Shown: piece by piece, positions 1 to 7,617 of the stretch
How positions within the stretch are numbered: the stretch's first letter is position 1
Layout of the letters: each line of letters begins with the position of its first letter
Source: Paraburkholderia azotifigens
Lineage (GTDB): Bacteria; Pseudomonadota; Gammaproteobacteria; Burkholderiales; Burkholderiaceae
DNA length: 64,000 nucleotides
NCBI RefSeq assembly: GCF_007995085.1
Contig: NZ_VOQS01000005.1
Coordinates: 930,001 to 994,000 of the forward strand
Direction: 5' to 3'
Translations under genes and position numbers: made by a program
Notes under the pieces: generated by a model
The model's input: the letters and a program-made list of their open reading frames with translations, nothing else
Database searches by the model: none
What the model was told of the DNA's origin: nothing

Positions 1-404
1 GTATTGTCCACGGCAACCTGCGCCTTCTGCGGGCCCGGCGGCAGCACAGCGTCGAGTCCCACCACCGGAATCCCCGCGGCAGTTGCGTTGCGGATCGCAC
101 CGCGCACCGCGTTCACGTCGATCGCATCGACCACGATACCGTCGACTTTCTGCTGTACGTAGTCGTCGATCGCGTTGACCTGCGCTGACGACACGTCATT
201 GGCGTTGAACACGACCAGCTTGACGCCACGCTTCTTCGCCTCCTCCTCGGCGCCGGCACGCATCTGGTTGAAGAAAGCCGCCTGCTGGTTGATCACGATC
301 AGCGCGTAAGTCGGCGTGCCGGCTGCAGGCGCAGGCGCGCTGAAGCCCGCGAGGCCCATTAGCGCGACGGAACAGCTAAACGCGAAACGTAGTACCTTGT
401 TCAT
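1..404 (-). CDS. Sugar-type ABC transporter periplasmic binding protein (N-terminal part, cut by window edge)
   Basis: Reading leftward from an ATG at 404 gives a signal peptide (MNKVLRFAF, then a hydrophobic stretch ending near Ala-Pro-Ala-Ala) followed by the first lobe of a ribose/xylose-type binding protein (Peripla_BP_4 class). Family-typical stretches are FFNQMRAGAEEEAKKRG, the VDGIVVDAID strand and the GIPVVGLDA segment. A GGAGG-type ribosome site lies just upstream of the ATG. The gene lies 25 bp downstream of the LacI regulator on the same strand, so the two are probably co-transcribed and the regulator likely senses what this protein binds. The C-terminal lobe and any ATPase or permease genes lie beyond position 1. 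The exact sugar cannot be read from the sequence. Confidence 0.9.
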   Translation of the reverse strand, partial: MNKVLRFAFSCSVALMGLAGFSAPAPAAGTPTYALIVINQQAAFFNQMRAGAEEEAKKRGVKLVVFNANDVSSAQVNAIDDYVQQKVDGIVVDAIDVNAVRGAIRNATAAGIPVVGLDAVLPPGPQKAQVAVDN

Positions 405-429
405 AACTCCTCCAGAGTACGGGCAGCAA

Positions 430-1446
430 TCAGACGGATGCCGGCGGAGCCACGGAAGCCCGTTTCACGAGCTCCACCGGAAGACGGACTTCGGTTTCTG
501 CGGGGTCGCCGTGCGAAGCGGCAAGCATCAGTTCCACGGCACGCGCGCCCAGCTCCGCGATCGGTTGGCGGATCGCGGTCAACGGCGGATCGAACAGATG
601 CAAAGGGCCCGCGTCGTCGAACACGATCAGCGACAGACGTTCGGGTACCGCCACGCCGGCGCGATGCAGCGCGTCGAGCAGGCCGATCATGATTTCGCCG
701 CTCGATACGAATACGGCCGTCGGCGGTCGCCCGAGGCTCAACAGCGCGCGCGCCGCGTCCTCGCCGTGCGCGGCGGCATAAGCCCCGTACATTTCGAACG
801 TGACTTCGGCGTCCGCCTGCGCGGCCGCATCGCGCAAGCCGGCAAAGCGGTCGCGCGTGCTCGCAAGTTCCGACGGGCCGCCGATGAATGCAATGCGCCG
901 ATGACCATGTTCGACGAAGTGCTCGCCGGCCAGCCAACCGCCGCGATAGTTGTCGTACAGCACCTTCGCGCTGTGCACGCCCGGAATGTCTTCGTCGATC
1001 AGCACGAGGCCGCGCGTGTCGTTCAGCGCCTGGACCAGTTCGGGGGTGTGGTAATGCGCGCTGACGAACAGCAGGCCGCTCACCTGGTTGCGCCGCATCC
1101 GCGCCACGTGCTGCAATTCGCGGCTCGCATTGTTCGACGTCGCGTTCAGCAGCACGCCTAAGCCCTTCGCTTCGGCTGCCTCCTCGACGGCGGCAGCGAG
1201 CAGCGCGAAGAACGGGTTGGCGATGGTCGGTATGACGAGGCCGATCGTGTCCGAACGCCCGCGGCCGAGACTGCGCGCATGTGGGTTCGGCACGTAGCCG
1301 AGCTGGCGGATCGCCGTATCGACGCGTTGCGCGGTGTCGGGCGGCAGCACGAGATCCGCGTTCAGGTAACGCGACACGGTGGTCATCGAAACGCCCGCTG
1401 TGCGTGCCACGTCCTTCAAACCCGGTATGAAACGGCGTTGCGTCAC
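430..1446 (-). CDS. LacI-family transcriptional regulator
   Basis: Encodes 338 residues from a GTG at 1446 (VTQRRFIPGLKDVARTAGVS). The LacI helix-turn-helix is at about residues 9-30 (LKDVARTAGVSMTTVSRYLN), followed by a periplasmic-binding-like effector domain (IGLVIPTIANPFFA, the RRIAFIGGP segment, TAIRQPIAELG). The open frame extends upstream to an ATG at 1569, but those ATGs lie inside or upstream of the inferred promoter. The GTG has GTGAGG 5-6 bases before it, so I prefer it. It probably represses itself, the binding protein downstream and the divergent hydrolase genes through the two palindromes at 1499 and 1727. The inducer is unknown, but the context suggests a sugar or sugar derivative. 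Confidence 0.92.
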   Translation of the reverse strand: MTQRRFIPGLKDVARTAGVSMTTVSRYLNADLVLPPDTAQRVDTAIRQLGYVPNPHARSLGRGRSDTIGLVIPTIANPFFALLAAAVEEAAEAKGLGVLLNATSNNASRELQHVARMRRNQVSGLLFVSAHYHTPELVQALNDTRGLVLIDEDIPGVHSAKVLYDNYRGGWLAGEHFVEHGHRRIAFIGGPSELASTRDRFAGLRDAAAQADAEVTFEMYGAYAAAHGEDAARALLSLGRPPTAVFVSSGEIMIGLLDALHRAGVAVPERLSLIVFDDAGPLHLFDPPLTAIRQPIAELGARAVELMLAASHGDPAETEVRLPVELVKRASVAPPASV

Positions 1447-1498
1447 GCGTACCTCACAGGAAAATTCATCAGATGGCTGGTTGCTGCGCTGCGGACTT

Positions 1499-1544
1499 GT
1501 AAAGCGCTTTACTTGATTGAATGCAACCATATTTCGATTGTCAA
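1499..1544 (-). promoter_or_regulatory. Leftward lacI promoter with LacI-type operator
   Basis: The perfect 14-base palindrome GTAAAGCGCTTTAC occupies 1499-1512. On the minus strand a consensus -35 TTGACA (complement of 1539-1544) is followed after 17 bases by TTCAAT (complement of 1516-1521, 4 of 6 matches to the -10 consensus). The palindrome sits where transcription would start, the usual place for repression. The palindrome has the CG-centred form common to LacI/GalR/PurR-type operators. Confidence 0.75.
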
Positions 1545-1693
1545 GCGGCTTGCCAAAATTTTTCCGCATGCGAAATGCAGCCTGACCTGCTCAGTGATTC
1601 CTGTGGAAAATACCTATAAACAAGCACCAAAATGGTGTTCAGGTGTTCAATGTGTGTGCCCGGATATTTCCAACTGTGTTTTTTTTGATTTCG

Positions 1694-1740
1694 TTGACAG
1701 CCAGGCTTGAATCGACATAATTTCTAGTAAAGCGTTTTAC
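1694..1740 (+). promoter_or_regulatory. Rightward promoter with second LacI-type operator
   Basis: TTGACA at 1694-1699, a 16-base spacer and CATAAT at 1716-1721 make a strong sigma-70 promoter pointing to the hydrolase gene at 1817. GTAAAGCGTTTTAC at 1727-1740 overlaps the expected start point. It differs from the palindrome at 1499 by one base. The arrangement mirrors the leftward promoter, so one repressor should control both directions. Confidence 0.78.
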
Positions 1741-1816
1741 TGTGATGCGCGTTAATTAACTTTGGCCCACCTGCCAGGACTGCCCGGCGGCAACATGGGC
1801 ACACGCGAGGCACGCG

Positions 1817-2908
1817 ATGACAGTGTCCGGATCTACCCTGCTCCAGCCGACCGTCGGCGTCGACAGCGGCTACGTGATGACCGTCCTGGGACGGGTGCCC
1901 GTCAGCGAGATGGGCATCACGCTGATGCACGAGCACATCCTGATCGATGCGTCGAACAAATGGGTGCCGCCCGCATGTTGCGCGGCAGGCCATATCGGCG
2001 AACAGAAAGTCCACATCGGGATACTCGGCGCGTTGCGCATGAATCCGCTAATGAACCGCGACAACTGCCGGCTTGTCGACGTCGATCTTGGCGTCGAAGA
2101 GTTGCTCAAATTTCGCGAACTGGGCGGCGCGACCGTGGTCGACCCGACCAATATCGGGATCGGGCGCGACCCGGCGGCACTGCAGCAGATCGCGCGCCGC
2201 ACCGGCCTGCATATTGTGATGTCGACGGGCTTTTACCTCGAACCCTCGCATCCCGCCTATGTACGGGAGCGTTCAGTCGAAGAACTCGCCGAACTGTTGA
2301 TGTTCGAGGTGGGCGCGCTCGAACGCAAACCGGAGGTGGCCGCCGGCCTGATCGGCGAAATCGGCGTGTCCGCGGCATTTACCGCCGAAGAAGAAAAGTC
2401 GCTGCGCGCCGCCGCGCGCGCGAGCGCCGCGACCCGCGTGCCGTTGTCGGTGCATCTCCCGGGCTGGGTGCGGCATGGTCACCGGGTGCTCGACATTGTC
2501 GAAGCGGAAGGCGCCGCTGTGCAGCATACGGTGCTGTGTCATATGAATCCAAGCCTCTACGACGTCGCTTACCAGCACTCGCTGGCGCAGCGCGGCGCGT
2601 GGCTCGAATACGACATGATCGGCATGGACTACTACTACGCGGACGAACAGGCACAGTCGCCTTCGGATGAGGAAAACGCGCGGGCGATTCGCGCGCTGAT
2701 CGACGCCGGTTATGTGGACCGCGTGCTGCTTTCGCAGGACGTATTTCTGAAGATGATGCTCACCCGCTACGGCGGCTTTGGTTACGGGTACATTCTCGAG
2801 CACTTCGTGCCGCGCCTGAAGCGGCATGGCGTGACCGACGCGCAGATCGAAACGATGCTGGCGGCCAATCCAGCGCGCGTGTTCTGGAGCCGCGCGAACG
2901 CCAGCTAA
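1817..2908 (+). CDS. Phosphotriesterase-family metal-dependent hydrolase
   Basis: This 363-residue protein belongs to the phosphotriesterase/PHP branch of the amidohydrolase superfamily, which includes organophosphate hydrolases, lactonases and uncharacterised sugar-linked hydrolases. The metal ligands are visible in order: His38-x-His40 (MHEH), a bridging acidic residue Glu181 (LIGEIG) in place of the carboxylated lysine of the Pseudomonas enzyme, His213 (SVHLPG), His242 (LCHMNP) and Asp308 (SQDVF). The glutamate bridge is the PHP-type variant. A GAGG ribosome site lies 6 bases before the ATG. It is first in an operon with the amidotransferase-like gene, opposite a sugar binding protein, under LacI control. 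A sugar lactone or ester substrate is an inference. Confidence 0.88.
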   Translation: MTVSGSTLLQPTVGVDSGYVMTVLGRVPVSEMGITLMHEHILIDASNKWVPPACCAAGHIGEQKVHIGILGALRMNPLMNRDNCRLVDVDLGVEELLKFRELGGATVVDPTNIGIGRDPAALQQIARRTGLHIVMSTGFYLEPSHPAYVRERSVEELAELLMFEVGALERKPEVAAGLIGEIGVSAAFTAEEEKSLRAAARASAATRVPLSVHLPGWVRHGHRVLDIVEAEGAAVQHTVLCHMNPSLYDVAYQHSLAQRGAWLEYDMIGMDYYYADEQAQSPSDEENARAIRALIDAGYVDRVLLSQDVFLKMMLTRYGGFGYGYILEHFVPRLKRHGVTDAQIETMLAANPARVFWSRANAS

Positions 2909-2933
2909 CGATCACCCTGCGCAAGGAAATCAC

Positions 2934-3695
2934 ATGAAGAAGAAAGTGCTGCTCGCCGGCGAATCGTGGACCTCCACCGCCACCCATGCCAAGGGCTTCG
3001 ACCAATTTGCGTCGATCACGCATCACAGCGGCGCGGATGCGTTTCTGAAACTGTTCGAGCATGGCGATTATGCGGTCACCCATATGCCGAGCCACGAAGC
3101 GCAAACGCACTTTCCTGCGACGCTAAACGACCTCAACGCTTGGGACGCGATCATCCTGTCCGACATCGGCGCAAATACCTTGCTGCTGCACCCCGACACC
3201 TGGATCAGAAGCGTACGCACGCCGAACCGACTCAAGCTCTTGCGCGATTACGTCAGCGGCGGCGGCGGGCTGATGATGATCGGCGGGTATCTGAGTTTTC
3301 AGGGCATCAACGGTAGCGCCCGCTTTCGCAATACGCCCGTGGAAGACGTGCTGCCGGTGCGCTGCCTGCCATACGACGATCGCGTGGAGGTGCCTGAAGG
3401 TTTCACGCCGCATGTGGCCGCCGCGCATCCGGTAGTCGAAGGTTTGGGCACAGACTGGCCTCATCTGCTCGGCTATAACGAAGTCGAATTGAAGCCCGAT
3501 GCGCAACTGATCGCGACAGTACCCGGCACCGGGCATCCGCTGCTTGTCGCCGGACAGTTCGGCGCGGGCCGCACGCTCGCATGGACCAGCGACATGTCGG
3601 TGCACTGGCTCCCGCCCGAGTTTTCGGCATGGCCGGGCTACGAGCGACTATGGCGCAATTGCCTGAACTGGTTGACGCAACCGGCCAGCCGATAA
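2934..3695 (+). CDS. Class I glutamine-amidotransferase-like protein (GATase1-like)
   Basis: This 253-residue protein resembles the cytoplasmic GATase1-like family (Pfam PF07090 type), which has a flavodoxin-like fold related to ThuA and class I amidotransferases. Visible features are the N-terminal strand KKKVLLAGESW, a central WDAIILSDIG, a glycine-rich turn YVSGGGGLMMIGGY where a nucleophile elbow would be, and GQFGAGRTLAWTSD near the end. No clear catalytic Cys-His-Glu triad is seen, so enzymatic activity is uncertain. The gene follows the hydrolase by 25 bp and has an AAGGAAA ribosome site, so it should be in the same LacI-controlled operon. Homologues often sit beside sugar transport genes, but the biochemical role is not established. 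Confidence 0.8.
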   Translation: MKKKVLLAGESWTSTATHAKGFDQFASITHHSGADAFLKLFEHGDYAVTHMPSHEAQTHFPATLNDLNAWDAIILSDIGANTLLLHPDTWIRSVRTPNRLKLLRDYVSGGGGLMMIGGYLSFQGINGSARFRNTPVEDVLPVRCLPYDDRVEVPEGFTPHVAAAHPVVEGLGTDWPHLLGYNEVELKPDAQLIATVPGTGHPLLVAGQFGAGRTLAWTSDMSVHWLPPEFSAWPGYERLWRNCLNWLTQPASR

Positions 3696-3808
3696 CTTGC
3701 GCAACCGATACCGCGTTGCACGTCATTGATTGATCACGTGGTTCATGCTTCCGACGAAACGCTACACAACACGACGTCACCGTCGCGGCGGGTTAGCGCA
3801 CGCTACGC

Positions 3809-5134
3809 TCATGACGCGACTTCGAACCCGCTGTCGGCGCCCATCACGCTCAGAAATCGACGCGTCAAAGGATGCCTCGGATGCGTGAGCACATCGTGCG
3901 CAGGGCCCTCTTCGACGACCATGCCGCCGCTCTTAAAGACGACGCGATCGGCAACCTGATCGGCGAAACGCAATTGATGGGTGGAGATGATCATGGTCAG
4001 GCCGTCTTCGATCGCGAGCCGCTGGATCACGTCTAACACCTCGCCGACGAGCTCCGGGTCGAGGGCGGACGTCGGTTCATCGAGCAGCAGTACGCGGGGA
4101 TTGGGAGCCAGCGCACGGGCGATCGCAACACGCTGTTGCTGCCCGCCAGAAAGATGGCGCGGCAATGCGTGGGCGCGATGACCGAGCACCACGACGACTT
4201 CACCGAAGCGAACAGTCAGATCGAATCCATCAAGCACTGGCTGCTTGCCGTACTGTTTGCGCAGGTCGCTTACCTTCACCGCTGCGCCCTGCCGGGCAAG
4301 TTCCGCGTAGCGCTTTGCGTGATCCGCCCGGCTGTACGCGGGTCTGCGTGTGGGCGGATCGCTCTCGCGAAGCGGGTCGGCAGTGAGCGGCTCGGGCCGA
4401 GGCGCCGCTCGCGCGCGTGGCGCTGTCTCCTCCGCCACAACGGCATGGCGCCACGGCAACAAACGCGCGAAACCTCCGGACGCGGGACGATCGAGATCGA
4501 GCGCGGCTTCCGCGATCAACTGGATCACGGCAACCGCCCCTGTCAGAATCAGGTACATAAGCCCGAATGCGAAGAAGATCGAGAAGAAGTCGAACGTCGA
4601 TGACGCGAGCTGCGTGCTGCGCAACATCAGCTCATCGACGGCGATCACCGAGGCCAGCGATGAGTTCTTCAACGCGCTGACCGATTCGTTGCCAAGCGCC
4701 GGCACGATGGCGCGGATTGCCTGCGATGCGATCACGCGGCGCATCAGGACGGACGGTGTCATGCCAAGCGCCTGTCCTGCGAGCAGTTGGCCGTGTTCGA
4801 CGCCGAGCACGCCAGCCCGCAGGATCCAGGCGATAAACGGTCCCTCGTTTGCTGCGAGCGCGAGACCGGCGGCGCCTATTGCGCTCAGCTTCCGCCCGAT
4901 ATGTGGCAGCGCGTCATACGCGAACACGAGTTGCAGGATGAGCGGCGTACCGCGGAAGATCACCGTGTAGCCGCGCGCGAGCGCCGCTAACGGGCCGACC
5001 CTGCTTAGTTGCATCGCTACGAGCACCAACCCTACGACGACACCGCCCGCGAGCCCGAGGACCGTCACCGCGATCGTGAAGCCGATGCCGCGCAGCAGAT
5101 ACGGCACGCCAAGATAATGCAGAAACAGTTCCAT
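3809..5134 (-). pseudogene. Fused ABC permease-ATPase of a polar-amino-acid-type transporter, Walker A region deleted
   Basis: One open frame of 441 residues contains a His/Glu/Gln/Arg-type permease domain (about residues 1-220, with the EAA-like loop ALGMTPSVLMRRVIASQA), a proline/arginine-rich linker and a C-terminal ABC ATPase. In the ATPase, the strand GEVVVVLG that should lead into the Walker A motif runs directly into [17 protein letters not shown]. The intact paralogue at 12022 carries about 111 residues there (GPSGSGKST, the Q-loop and the helical domain). Here only about five remain, so roughly 106 residues are lost in frame. The LSGGQ signature, Walker B ([11 protein letters not shown]) and H-loop (STHQ) survive. 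ATP binding should be abolished, although the permease half looks intact. It lies 5 bp downstream of the broken binding-protein gene. Confidence 0.85.
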
Positions 5135-5139
5135 CAGTT

Positions 5140-6063
5140 CTACACGATCAGTTGGGGTGTTTCGAGATTTTCAGCGCCAGGCGACCACTTCTTCAGCAGC
5201 TCAGCCTCGATGCCCGCCCTCCGGATCGCGACGAGTGCCGCCATCACGGCTGCGCGAAATTCAGGCTTGTCCTTCGGTGCACCGATGCCGACCGAGTACG
5301 GCAGCGTCACTGCACTCGCCTTCTCGAGTTTGTCCGGATACGCCTTCACCGCCTGGTCCACCGTGTTCACGTCGTTGATGTACGTATCGGCGCGACCCGA
5401 CAGGATCGCCTGAATGCAGTTCGCGTTGTTGTCGTACAGTTGTATCGCGGCCTCCTGCCTGTTGGCCGCCTTGCAGGCCGGTGCGAGATTCTGGATCAGC
5501 GGCACTTCGACATAGCCGGTATTTTCCGCTGCAGTGGTACCGCACATGGTCGGGTTGATGCCCGTGATCTTCTTCGGATTACCCTTTGCGACGAGGACGA
5601 CGTCGAACACCTTCGAGCAGGTGATAAAGTCCGCCGCCTTCGCGCGCTCTTCAGTCGCATAGATGTCGGAGATCACGATGTCAGCCTGACCGCTTTGCAG
5701 CCTCGTCAATAGCGCGGCGAACGTCACCGGCTTGTACGTCATCGTGAAGCCGAGGCAGTTGCCGATCGTCTCGCCAAGGTCGATATCGAAGCCGATGTAT
5801 TTGCTCGGGTCGCTCGGATCCAGCGCTTCATAGCCAGGTGTGTGTGGATTGATCGCGTTGACAAGTGACTGTCCCTTGAATTGCGTATTCCTGGCTTGAA
5901 GCGCCTTTCACTCGGCGGGCGTAGCCGGTGCGGCAGCCTTTGCGTGGCCCGATATCAAGAGTGCGAGCAAACAGACGGCGCCGATGACGAACTCGCGCCA
6001 GCGACGAAAGGCAACACCTTTGTCGAGCAAGCTATGTCCGTGTTCGATGAGATTGGTATGCAT
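5140..6063 (-). pseudogene. Amino-acid-type ABC transporter binding protein, interrupted by an in-frame TGA
   Basis: A leftward frame from an ATG at 6063 (with GGAGGGG 7-8 bases upstream) encodes a cytoplasmic lead, a hydrophobic signal segment (FVIGAVCLLALLISGHAKA) and the start of the mature protein, then stops at TGA 5910-5908. The same frame continues without a shift through a complete SBP_bac_3-type domain (KYIGFDIDLGETIGNCLGF, SGQADIVISDIYATEERA, YVEVPLIQNLAPACKAANRQ) to 5140. The stop probably replaces a Trp codon by one base change (TGG to TGA), since it falls in an otherwise smooth sequence ending PAE and resuming KALQARN. An internal ATG at 5742 would lack the signal and the first lobe. 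The gene heads the same operon as the deleted permease-ATPase. Confidence 0.85.
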
Positions 6064-6448
6064 CCGGAAGACCCCTCCGGCAGATGTCAATGGCCTACCC
6101 CATGTAAGCCTTGTTGTATCGCATCAGCGCAAGCGTAGGTGGAGGAAATTTCGCGGACTTGTTCCGGTGCGCACAAATCCTTGTACGGGGATGAAGGGAA
6201 GTCTGACTACCGGGGCGATGGCGGATCGCGCAGCACTATTAGAACGAGAACGTGGCGCATGCGGAAGTTGACAAGATGCGTTTCGGCTTGGACATGACAA
6301 GACCCTCGTAAGCTGAGTGACACGGAAACGGATTCGTCCACACACAAGCTTTTGTACGCAGTCAACCAAGTCTGTCTATTCTGTCGCCCGTACGATCGGT
6401 CATCAGTCGCGTCGATCAATTGGACACTCTTACGGAGCTTTAGAAAGC
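6064..6448. other. Intergenic region between the broken transporter and the amidase
   Basis: About 385 bases that must hold divergent promoters for the leftward binding-protein gene and the rightward amidase. No convincing sigma-70 hexamer pair, operator palindrome or small gene was identified. The open frame of the amidase runs back to 6317, but that extension has no family-like sequence. Confidence 0.4.
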
Positions 6449-7480
6449 ATGCTTTACGACTTGCCTGCCATTCAAAAAAATGTTCATTGGGGATATTTCG
6501 ATGCGACGCTAGCGCCCGCGTTGATTGTCGAGAGCGGCGACATTATTCGCGCCGAAGCGATCACGCATCATGCAGGTGACGCACCTGACCTCATGATGGA
6601 TGACAAGGTGCGTGCGCTCTACGACACGATTCCCGAGTCCGATCGCGCGCCCGGCGTGCATCTGATGACGGGTCCGATCTTCGTGCGCGACGCCAGGCCC
6701 GGTGACCTGCTCGAAGTGCGCTATCTGCAAATGACCCCGCGCTTCAACTATGGTTCTAACCTCGCGGCGCATTGGGGCCATCTGTTCACCGATTTCGAGA
6801 AAGAGCGCGTCACGATCTATGAACTCGATCAGGCTTCGAACACGGCTCACGCGCTCTATGCGTATGACTATCCCGGTAAATATCTCGTGCCGGGTAAGCG
6901 TTCGGAGATTCGCGACTGCTGCCGCGAACTCGCGCTCGATGGCGTTCGCGTGCCCGTGCGCCCTCATCTGGGCACAGCAGGCGTCGCGCCCGATGTGGCG
7001 GGCCGTGTGAGCACCGTGCCGCCGGGCGCGCATGGCGGCAATATCGATAACTGGCGCATCGGCGCGGGTTCAACCATGTATTACCCGGTCGCCGTGGACG
7101 GCGGGTTGTTCTCGATTGGCGACCCGCATGTATCGCAAGGCGATGGCGAGATCAGCGGCACCGCGATCGAGGCATCGCTCAATGTCATGTTCCAGATCGT
7201 GCTGCGGCGCGACTTCACATTTCCCTCGCCGCTGCTAGAAACGCCGGACTTCTGGATCGTCCATGGCTTCGATGAGGATCTCAACATCGCGACGAAAAAC
7301 GCTTCACGCGATATGTTGTTGTTCCTCACCGAGCAGCAAGCACTCTCGCGTGACGATGCGTATTCGCTGATGAGCGTTGCCGCGGATTTCTCCGTGACCC
7401 AGGTCGTCGACGGCCGTCAGGGCATTCACTGCAAGATCCCCCGCAGCGTCTTTCCTCCTAAGAAAAAGCGTCGCGTGTGA
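6449..7480 (+). CDS. Acetamidase/formamidase family protein
   Basis: This 343-residue protein of the FmdA/AmdA family (PF03069) should hydrolyse a small amide to an acid and ammonia in the cytoplasm. Family signatures include VHWGYFDATLAPALIVESGD near the start, GVHLMTGPIFVRDARPGD, PPGAHGGNIDNWRIGAG, LFSIGDPHVSQGDGEISGTA and a C-terminal VAADFSVTQVVDGRQGIH. The start at 6449 is chosen because the conserved N-terminal HWGYF motif then begins about 15 residues in, as in relatives. The ribosome site is weak. The C-terminus is unusually basic (PPKKKRRV). It is transcribed toward the fused AraC-amidase and is likely part of the same nitrogen-scavenging locus. The true amide substrate is unknown. 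Confidence 0.9.
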   Translation: MLYDLPAIQKNVHWGYFDATLAPALIVESGDIIRAEAITHHAGDAPDLMMDDKVRALYDTIPESDRAPGVHLMTGPIFVRDARPGDLLEVRYLQMTPRFNYGSNLAAHWGHLFTDFEKERVTIYELDQASNTAHALYAYDYPGKYLVPGKRSEIRDCCRELALDGVRVPVRPHLGTAGVAPDVAGRVSTVPPGAHGGNIDNWRIGAGSTMYYPVAVDGGLFSIGDPHVSQGDGEISGTAIEASLNVMFQIVLRRDFTFPSPLLETPDFWIVHGFDEDLNIATKNASRDMLLFLTEQQALSRDDAYSLMSVAADFSVTQVVDGRQGIHCKIPRSVFPPKKKRRV

Positions 7481-7491
7481 GCAGTGCGCGC

Positions 7492-7531
7492 GCGCGCGGT
7501 AACGGTGCATCCACGCACCGTTACCGCGCGC
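7492..7531 (+). terminator. Long perfect hairpin after the amidase gene
   Basis: Perfect 17-base arms (GCGCGCGGTAACGGTGC at 7492-7508 and its complement at 7515-7531) flank a 6-base loop. The hairpin starts 12 bases after the amidase stop. No U-tract follows, so a classical intrinsic terminator is not proved. The hairpin may instead stabilise the 3' end of the mRNA or act in both directions. Confidence 0.65.
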
Positions 7532-7617
7532 CGCAGCGCTAGCTGCGTCATTATCAATGGCACGGACATTGCCTTTGAATCATTCGACTGACGTTCGTCA
7601 GCGTCCGGGAGCCCAGG

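Noticed and set aside
1447..1569. Upstream extension of the LacI frame to an ATG at 1569.
   Set aside because: The extension covers the inferred promoter and operator at 1499-1544, so those ATGs would not be transcribed. GTG 1446 has a ribosome site.
7454..7477. Amidase C-terminus PPKKKRRV resembles a viral nuclear localisation signal.
   Set aside because: A bacterial amidase has no nucleus to enter, and short basic tails arise by chance. No export or effector context was seen.
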